From: an uncultured Eubacteriales bacterium
GTDB lineage: Bacteria; Bacillota; Clostridia; Oscillospirales; Oscillospiraceae
DNA: 9,958 nt
Assembly (NCBI GenBank): GCA_902475455.1
Contig: CABRZO010000088.1
Span: 1-9,958, forward strand
Direction: 5' to 3'
Shown: piece after piece, positions 5,616 to 9,958 of the stretch
How the letters are laid out: every line of letters begins with the position of its first letter
How positions within the stretch are numbered: the first letter of the stretch is position 1
Translations under genes and position numbers: made by a program
Notes under the pieces: generated by a model
The model's database searches: none
Told to the model about the DNA's origin: nothing
Seen by the model: only the letters and a program-made list of their open reading frames with translations

Positions 5616-6608
5616 TTAAAAGGAATTCTTCCGCAGCACCCGGATGTCCTGGCCCACGAAGATCAGCTCCCGGTACTCCCCTTCCAGCCGGGAGGCAATC
5701 ATGGGCTGATACCGCCGGCGGATGTCCTCCAGGGACAGGTTGGAGGAGATCACCGTGTGCTTGTCCCCCATCAGTCGGGTGTTGATGAGGGTGTACAGGG
5801 CGGACTGGCTCATGTTGGAGGTGAGCTCGCTGCCCAAATCGTCCAGGATCAGCAGATCGCAGGACAGATAGCGCTGAACCGCCTCCCCTGCCCCGTCGCC
5901 CCGGCCGAATTTGTCGTCCTCAAAGTTGGCGAAGATGGTCACCGCCGTGTCATAGACCACGCTGAACCCCCGCTGGCTCACCTCCCGGGCGATGCAGGCG
6001 GACAGGAAGGTTTTCCCCAACCCCGGGTCACCGGTGAGAAACAGGTTGTGGATCAGGAATTTTCCGAACTTCTGGGCGTAGTTCCGGCACACCTTTTCCA
6101 CCAGCACCATGTTCTCCCGGGGGGACATGCCCAGCTCCTCGTCGTACTCGGTGGAGTACCAGTCCAGGGAGAAGGTCTCAAAGCTCTGCTCCCCCAGGTC
6201 CAGCAGCGAGGACAGGCTCTTGATCTGCTCCTGGCCGCAGAGCTCCTTCAGGCAGTCGCACATGGTGGAGCCGATCCAGCCCCGGTCGGAGCACTTGGGG
6301 CACAGGGGCTTGTCGTCCAGGCAGTCGGCCTCATGGCCGTGGTCGGTGAGCAGCTGGGCCCGCCGGGCCTGGAGGGCCTGGTTCTCCCGCCGGATCCGGG
6401 CCACCTGTTCCGCCGGGTCGTGGTCAAAGTCGAAGGCGGCGGCGGTGAGGGAGAGCATCCCGGCGTGAAGCCGGTTGTCGATGTCCCGCAGCTCCGGAAT
6501 CTCCTCATAGAGTTCCGCCCGCAGCATCCGCTGCCGGGACTGGTGGGCGGTGCGGCGGCGCTCCAGCTGCAGGGTGGCCTGCCGGATGATCTCAGACGTA
6601 TATGCCAT
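5616..6608 (-). CDS. DnaC/DnaI-type AAA+ helicase loader
   Basis: The 330-residue ATPase fits the bacterial helicase-loader family, which delivers the replicative helicase to DNA. An N-terminal helical region (about 1-95, rich in Arg, Glu and Gln) would contact the helicase. A cysteine cluster, Cys103-x2-Cys106 and Cys117-x-Cys119, probably binds zinc as in DnaI-like loaders. The AAA+ core has Walker A G193-D-P-G-L-G-K-T200, Walker B LLILDDLG (252-259), an ISSN sensor-1 segment (287-290) and Ser-Arg-Leu with Arg307. An AGGAGG site precedes the ATG at 6606-6608. The gene follows the dnaD-like gene by 34 bases, so both are probably on one mRNA and act together in primosome assembly. An IS21 IstB-type ATPase is the main alternative, but no transposase is present and the zinc cluster and dnaD neighbour favour the loader. 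Confidence 0.9.
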   Translation of the reverse strand: MAYTSEIIRQATLQLERRRTAHQSRQRMLRAELYEEIPELRDIDNRLHAGMLSLTAAAFDFDHDPAEQVARIRRENQALQARRAQLLTDHGHEADCLDDKPLCPKCSDRGWIGSTMCDCLKELCGQEQIKSLSSLLDLGEQSFETFSLDWYSTEYDEELGMSPRENMVLVEKVCRNYAQKFGKFLIHNLFLTGDPGLGKTFLSACIAREVSQRGFSVVYDTAVTIFANFEDDKFGRGDGAGEAVQRYLSCDLLILDDLGSELTSNMSQSALYTLINTRLMGDKHTVISSNLSLEDIRRRYQPMIASRLEGEYRELIFVGQDIRVLRKNSF

Positions 6609-6642
6609 GGGGATTGCCTCCTCTGGGGTTCAAAAATGGGGT

Positions 6643-7620
6643 TCAGCCCTCGGACTCCTCCAGCACCCGGCGCATCCATTCGGCGTTCTTCCGGGCGTTT
6701 TTGGGCACACGGGGGGACTCGCCGCTCTCCGGGGGCGTCCGGCGCTGGGGAGAGATGGCCCCGGCGGGCTTCCGGCCGGGCCGCTCGGCGGCCTGGATCT
6801 CCTGGGGGGTGTGGGCGTTCTTGTCGTGCCACCGCCGCAAAATGCCGTTACAGTAGGGCCACTTCATGCTGCCGGTGCGCATCAGGGTGCGCTCGTAGGC
6901 CATATGGACCGCCTCGGGGCCAAAGCCCCACTCGGTCCACTGGTGCAGAAAGCGCTTCTCCCCCTCGATGGCCTCCCGGCCGGTGATCCCCACCGCCTGG
7001 AGCAGCTCCCCTTCCCGGGAGCGGAAATAGTCCTGCTTTTTCAGATAGGCGTCGGCGCTGTCCAGGGTGTCGATGCCGTTTTTCTTCCACTGGTAGGCCC
7101 GGGCCTTGATCTCCCCCATCCGGGGCCGCCGGCCGGGGCCGTACTTGGCCTCGGTGTCCTCGATGAGCCGGGCGGTCAGCAGCAGCAGCACCTCCGCCGG
7201 CATGGCCAGATGGTCATAGAGCTCCAGCAGAATCCGCAGCTCGGTGACGGAGCACTTCTTGCCCAGCAGGTGCTCCATCTCCTCCAGCAGACCCCGGAAG
7301 TCGGAGTGCTCGGTGGCCAGCTCGGCGCTGATGTCCTCGGTGGTGTAGGCGGGGCAGTTCTCGGGCTTGGGGGCGTCCTTCCGCTCCTGGGGCTCGTTGT
7401 CCCGGGCCAGCCCCAGCTCACAGAGGTGGGCAAAGGCGCTCATGACCTGGGCGGCGTTCCAGCCCAACGCCTTCTGGGCTTTCGGGGAGGAGTACTCTCC
7501 CCCGGTGCGCAGCAGATATAAGTAGAGCAGGGCGGCGTCCCCGCTGCCCCGGCCGATGAGCTTGTCCACCGTCTCGGCACTCAGGGCCACCGGCTCCGAA
7601 TTCAGTCCAATGCGGGCCAT
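6643..7620 (-). CDS. DnaD domain primosome protein
   Basis: The 325-residue protein has the layout of DnaD/DnaB-type replication initiation proteins of Bacillota, which bind and remodel DNA before helicase loading. Residues 1-75 resemble a winged-helix N-terminal domain (LLYLYLLRTG, then ALGWNAAQVMSAFAHLCELGLA). Two helical DnaD/DnaB2-type segments follow, at about 100-195 and 215-275. The second ends in Y256-x3-I260-x3-W264, the family's YxxxIxxxW DNA-binding motif. The C-terminus (about 277-312) is a Pro/Arg/Lys-rich disordered tail. The ATG at 7618-7620 has a GGAGG site 9 bases upstream. Co-transcription with the downstream helicase loader fits the known functional link between DnaD and DnaI. 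Whether this is the essential housekeeping DnaD or a paralogue cannot be told from this window. Confidence 0.88.
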   Translation of the reverse strand: MARIGLNSEPVALSAETVDKLIGRGSGDAALLYLYLLRTGGEYSSPKAQKALGWNAAQVMSAFAHLCELGLARDNEPQERKDAPKPENCPAYTTEDISAELATEHSDFRGLLEEMEHLLGKKCSVTELRILLELYDHLAMPAEVLLLLTARLIEDTEAKYGPGRRPRMGEIKARAYQWKKNGIDTLDSADAYLKKQDYFRSREGELLQAVGITGREAIEGEKRFLHQWTEWGFGPEAVHMAYERTLMRTGSMKWPYCNGILRRWHDKNAHTPQEIQAAERPGRKPAGAISPQRRTPPESGESPRVPKNARKNAEWMRRVLEESEG

Positions 7621-7654
7621 GTTCCGCCCCCTCCTTTCGTCAAATGATACGGAT

Positions 7655-7683
7655 ATTCTACTCCATTTCCCGGATTTCGTAAA
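7655..7683 (-). promoter_or_regulatory. Probable promoter of the dnaD-dnaC operon
   Basis: On the minus strand TTTACG (7678-7683) and TAGAAT (7655-7660; five of six) are separated by exactly 17 bases. It lies between the HAD gene stop and the dnaD-like start, so it would give the replication genes transcription independent of the HAD gene. The leader would be about 28 bases. Confidence 0.6.
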
Positions 7684-7718
7684 CAGCCAATTCCCGGGTT
7701 TTCTGGGATGGGATGTGG

Positions 7719-8366
7719 TCAGCCCAGCAGCAGCTCCGCCAGTTCCTCCACCGTGGCGGCGATGTGGGCGGCCCCGGCTGTTTGAAGCTCGGGTTCATCC
7801 CCGTAGCCAAAGAGCACCCCGATGCAGTCCAGCCCGGCCTCCTTGGCCCCCAGCACGTCGTGCTCCCGGTCCCCCACCATGATCACCGAGGGGCCCGGCT
7901 CCAGCTTCAGGGCGGACAGGGCGTAGGAGATCACGTCGGCTTTCTTCACCCGGGCAGAGTCCATGGTGGAGCCCGCCACCAGGTCGAAATATGGCATCAG
8001 CTCAAAATGCTCCAAAATCTGAAGGGCGAATTCCTCCGGCTTGGAGGTGGCCAGAGCCAGCCGCTTCCCCGCCGCCTTGAGCTGTTCCAGCAGGGCGGGA
8101 ATGCCGGTGTAAACCTCATTTTCCCAGATCCCCCGGTCCCGGTAATACTCCCGGTAGTAGTCCACCGCCAACAGGGCCTGCTGCCGGTCAAAGCCATAGA
8201 AGTTCATAAAGGACTCGTAAAGGGGCGGGCCGATGAATTTGTAGAGCTCCCGGCGCTCCGGCACCGGGATGTGGAATTTCTCCAGGGCGTGGGCCACGGA
8301 ATTGGTGATGCCCTCCCCCGGGTCCGTCAGGGTGCCGTCCAGGTCAAATAAAATCACGTCATACAT
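7719..8366 (-). CDS. HAD-family phosphatase, phosphoglycolate phosphatase-like
   Basis: The 215-residue protein is a cytoplasmic HAD subfamily IA phosphatase. Motif I is F-D8-L-D10-G-T-L-T-D, with Asp8 the nucleophile and Asp10 the acid/base. Motif II is LATSKP (Thr107/Ser108), motif III is Lys141 or Lys142, and motif IV is V-G-D166-R-E-H-D170. The cap between motifs I and II is helical (about 15-85), as in the Gph-like group with 'PGEGITNSVAHAL' and 'GPPLYESF'. The natural substrate is not readable from sequence: phosphoglycolate, pyrophosphate or a nucleotide monophosphate are all possible. I chose the ATG at 8364-8366, which has a GGAGG site; an upstream in-frame codon would add 12 unrelated residues lying over the promoter. 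It is divergent from the malic enzyme gene, with overlapping promoters. Confidence 0.92.
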   Translation of the reverse strand: MYDVILFDLDGTLTDPGEGITNSVAHALEKFHIPVPERRELYKFIGPPLYESFMNFYGFDRQQALLAVDYYREYYRDRGIWENEVYTGIPALLEQLKAAGKRLALATSKPEEFALQILEHFELMPYFDLVAGSTMDSARVKKADVISYALSALKLEPGPSVIMVGDREHDVLGAKEAGLDCIGVLFGYGDEPELQTAGAAHIAATVEELAELLLG

Positions 8367-8400
8367 GGGAAAAAACCTCCATGGGGCCAGGATTCCCCCC

Positions 8401-8428
8401 ATTATAGCATAAAATCGAACCTTGTAAA
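8401..8428 (-). promoter_or_regulatory. Promoter of the HAD phosphatase gene
   Basis: On the minus strand TTTACA (8423-8428; five of six) and a perfect TATAAT (8401-8406) are 16 bases apart. Transcription would start near 8394, leaving a leader of about 28 bases with the GGAGG site. Its -35 box lies almost exactly on the -35 box of the opposing malic enzyme promoter. Confidence 0.75.
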
Positions 8429-8450
8429 ACGCCCCCGATGCCGGTATAAT
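8422..8450 (+). promoter_or_regulatory. Promoter of the malic enzyme gene
   Basis: TTGTAA (8422-8427) and a perfect TATAAT (8445-8450) are separated by the optimal 17 bases. Transcription would start near 8457, giving a leader of about 35 bases before the ATG at 8492. The -35 is shared with the divergent HAD promoter. Confidence 0.8.
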
Positions 8451-8491
8451 GACTTTGATTGAACAAATATCATATAAGTGAGGTTTTTGCC

Positions 8492-9664
8492 ATGAACTAT
8501 GCGGAAGAATCCCTGAAAAAGCACTATGAGTGGCGGGGCAAGCTGTCCGTCACCCCCAAGATGAGCGTCAAAACCAAGGAGGACCTGTCCCTGGCCTACA
8601 CCCCCGGCGTGGCCCAGCCCTGCCTGGAGATCCAGAAGGACCCCTCTAAAAGCTTCGAGCTCACCGGCCGCTGGAACACCGTGGCGGTGGTCACCGACGG
8701 CACCGCGGTGCTGGGTCTCGGGGACATCGGCCCCGAGGCGGGCATGCCCGTCATGGAGGGCAAGTGCGTACTGTTCAAGGCCTTCGGCGGGGTGGACGCC
8801 ATCCCCCTCTGCGTCAAGAGCAAGGATGTGGACGAGATTGTCCGGACCTGCTACCTGCTCTCCGGCTCCTTCGGCGGCATCAACCTGGAGGACATCGCCG
8901 CCCCCCGGTGCTTTGAGATCGAGCAGAAGCTGAAGGAGCTCTGCGACATTCCCATCTTCCACGACGACCAGCACGGCACCGCCGTGGTGGTGTTGGCGGC
9001 CCTGACCAACGCCCTGAAAGTGGTGGGCAAGAAGATCGAGGACATCACCCTGGTCACCAGCGGCGCCGGCGCCGCCGGTGTGGCCATTGTGAAGCTGCTG
9101 ATGGCCAAGGGCCTGAAAAATGTGATCCTCTGCAACAGCAAGGGCGCCATTTATGAGGGCAAGCCCGGCCTGTCCCCGGCCCTGGAGGAGATGGCCAAGA
9201 TCACCAACCGGGGTATGTGCAAGGGCACCCTGGCCGACGCCCTGGTGGGGGCCGACGTGTTCCTGGGGGTCAGCGCTCCCGGCCTGGTCACCGGCGACAT
9301 GGTGCGGACCATGGCCAAGGATCCCATCCTGTTCCCCATGGCCAACCCCACCCCGGAGATCATGCCCGAGGAGGCCAAGGCCGCCGGGGCCGCCGTCATC
9401 GGCACCGGCCGCAGCGATTTCCCCAACCAGATCAACAACGTGGCCGCCTTCCCGGGCATCTTCCGGGGGGCCCTGGACGTCCGGGCCAGCGACATCAACG
9501 ACGAGATGAAGATCGCCGCCGCCGAGGCCCTGGCGTCCCTGGTCAGCGACCAGGAGCTGAACCCCGACTATATCATGCCCTACGCCTTCGACGAGCGGAT
9601 CTGCCCGGCGGTGGCGTCGGCGGTGGCCGAGGCCGCCCGGAAGTCCGGGGTGGCCCGGATCTGA
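8492..9664 (+). CDS. Malic enzyme (malate dehydrogenase, oxaloacetate-decarboxylating)
   Basis: The 390-residue enzyme matches the short bacterial malic enzymes, which decarboxylate malate to pyruvate and CO2 while reducing NAD(P). Conserved elements in order are Y36-T-P-G-V, the EGK91 catalytic lysine region (90-100, GKCVLFKAFGG) and N-L-E133-D134. After these come H-D158-D159-Q-H-G-T for metal binding, a Rossmann GAGAAG (191-196), and TGRSDFPNQINN followed by FPGIFRGALDV near 305-330. It ends without the phosphotransacetylase-like extension of MaeB. Asn215, in the CNSKG segment at the end of the second Rossmann strand, stands where NAD-specific enzymes often carry Asp. That may favour NADP, but specificity cannot be settled by reading. 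The ATG has a GTGAGG site 8 bases upstream; the TTG 33 bases earlier lies almost at the transcription start and is unlikely. It supplies pyruvate and reducing power in an anaerobe. Confidence 0.95.
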   Translation: MNYAEESLKKHYEWRGKLSVTPKMSVKTKEDLSLAYTPGVAQPCLEIQKDPSKSFELTGRWNTVAVVTDGTAVLGLGDIGPEAGMPVMEGKCVLFKAFGGVDAIPLCVKSKDVDEIVRTCYLLSGSFGGINLEDIAAPRCFEIEQKLKELCDIPIFHDDQHGTAVVVLAALTNALKVVGKKIEDITLVTSGAGAAGVAIVKLLMAKGLKNVILCNSKGAIYEGKPGLSPALEEMAKITNRGMCKGTLADALVGADVFLGVSAPGLVTGDMVRTMAKDPILFPMANPTPEIMPEEAKAAGAAVIGTGRSDFPNQINNVAAFPGIFRGALDVRASDINDEMKIAAAEALASLVSDQELNPDYIMPYAFDERICPAVASAVAEAARKSGVARI

Positions 9665-9703
9665 GCCGGGTAAATTTAATCTGATTTAAAAGACGCTCCC
9701 GGC
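9665..9703 (+). other. Interrupted inverted repeat after the malic enzyme stop
   Basis: GCCGGG (9665-9670) can pair with CCCGGC (9698-9703). Inside it TAAAT/ATTTA can continue the stem across an unpaired 9-base strand segment. There is no T run after it, so it is at best a weak transcript-end structure and not a convincing intrinsic terminator. Confidence 0.3.
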
Positions 9704-9709
9704 GGCCTG

Positions 9710-9726
9710 TGGTAGACTGGTATTAT
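9710..9726 (+). promoter_or_regulatory. Candidate promoter of the UBA-like/DUF4342-type gene
   Basis: Two overlapping extended -10 elements occur, TGG-TAGACT (9710-9718) and TGG-TATTAT (9718-9726; five of six). Neither has a good -35: AAGACG lies 17 bases upstream of the first. Transcription from the second would start near 9733, just before the ribosome binding site. Read-through from the malic enzyme gene is an alternative. Confidence 0.35.
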
Positions 9727-9753
9727 GATGAATCGGGAAAGGGGGCGACGGCC

Positions 9754-9958
9754 TTGGAAGTGACCCTGGAGCTGGTGGAACAGCTGCGGCAGCACGCCAA
9801 CGTGAGCTTTGCCGACGCCAAGGCGGCCCTGGAGCACACCGACGGGGACCTGCTGGAGGCCCTCATCTGGCTGGAGCAGCAGGGGAAAATCGATCTGGCC
9901 GGGGTGGGCAGCTACCACACCGGCCCCGACGCCCCCAATCCCCGGCAAGCCCCGCCCC
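9754..9958 (+). CDS. UBA-like domain protein of the DUF4342 type, N-terminal part (cut by window edge)
   Basis: The reading frame is open from 9754 to the window end (68 codons). Residues 1-45 resemble the ubiquitin-associated-like three-helix domain seen in EF-Ts and at the start of DUF4342 proteins: T-L-E-L-V-E-Q-L-R, then V-S-F-A-D-A-K-A-A-L-E, then D-G-D-L-L-E-A-L-I-W-L-E-Q-Q-G-K. A Pro-rich linker follows. In clostridial DUF4342 proteins a small membrane-associated domain comes next; that part lies outside the window, so this is inference. No ATG is available in frame. The TTG at 9754, 8 bases after a G-rich AAAGGGGG site (9738-9745), is the best start, and a GTG at 9760 is the alternative. 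It follows the malic enzyme gene by about 90 bases. Confidence 0.75.
   Translation, partial: MEVTLELVEQLRQHANVSFADAKAALEHTDGDLLEALIWLEQQGKIDLAGVGSYHTGPDAPNPRQAPP

Noticed and set aside
5616..6608. IS21-type IstB transposition helper
   Set aside because: The Walker motifs are shared with IstB, but there is no IstA transposase or terminal repeat. The N-terminal cysteine cluster and adjacent dnaD gene fit a replication helicase loader.
5757..7521. Long plus-strand frames opposite the dnaC-like and dnaD-like genes
   Set aside because: They overlap each other and two genes with clear Walker and YxxxIxxxW motifs. Their products are Gly/Pro/Leu/Val-rich without domain signal.
8459..8491. TTG start 33 bases upstream for the malic enzyme
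   Set aside because: It would begin at or next to the predicted transcription start with no room for a ribosome binding site. The ATG at 8492 has a good site.

Overview
The window is GC-rich, with dense genes on both strands, AGGAGG-type ribosome binding sites, sigma-A-like promoters and a DnaD/DnaI-type helicase-loader pair. This points to a Bacillota (Firmicutes) chromosome. High GC combined with clostridial-type proteins (TM2 proteins with a zinc ribbon, a UBA/DUF4342-like start, a short malic enzyme) suggests the Oscillospiraceae, for example a relative of Flavonifractor, Pseudoflavonifractor or Oscillibacter. That placement is inference from protein character and composition, not a database match. 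I see no transposase, integrase, phage gene, CRISPR array, rRNA or tRNA.

Layout. (1) 1-3546, minus strand: mnmG (tRNA wobble-uridine modification), then a 12-TM MFS transporter with its own probable promoter, then the first 121 codons of a DAPG/phloretin-hydrolase-like enzyme running off the left edge. The last two look like a small operon for uptake or export plus C-C hydrolysis of an aromatic ketone. (2) 3797-5451, plus strand: a three-gene operon encoding a lipoprotein with two tandem copies of a beta-rich domain, a zinc-ribbon/Tyr-Asn-rich linker/TM2 membrane protein, and a minimal TM2 protein. It closes with a strong intrinsic terminator. (3) 5452-5615: a convergent spacer packed with inverted repeats that look like a dispersed intergenic repeat. 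(4) 5616-8366, minus strand: a HAD phosphatase, then dnaD-like and dnaC/dnaI-like genes behind their own promoter. (5) 8492-9664, plus strand: a malic enzyme whose promoter shares its -35 region with the divergent HAD promoter. (6) 9754-9958, plus strand: the start of a UBA-like/DUF4342-type protein cut by the right edge.

Most of the window is ordinary core genome: tRNA modification, replication initiation, central carbon metabolism and housekeeping phosphatase. The less characterised parts are the lipoprotein/TM2 operon, the hydrolase/MFS pair and the repeat block at 5471-5546. No gene-free stretch exceeds 300 bases. The longest is 3547-3796, which holds divergent promoters; the spacer 5407-5615 holds the terminator and repeats. 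I found no convincing wholly new system. The lipoprotein/TM2 operon is the best candidate for an undescribed functional unit.
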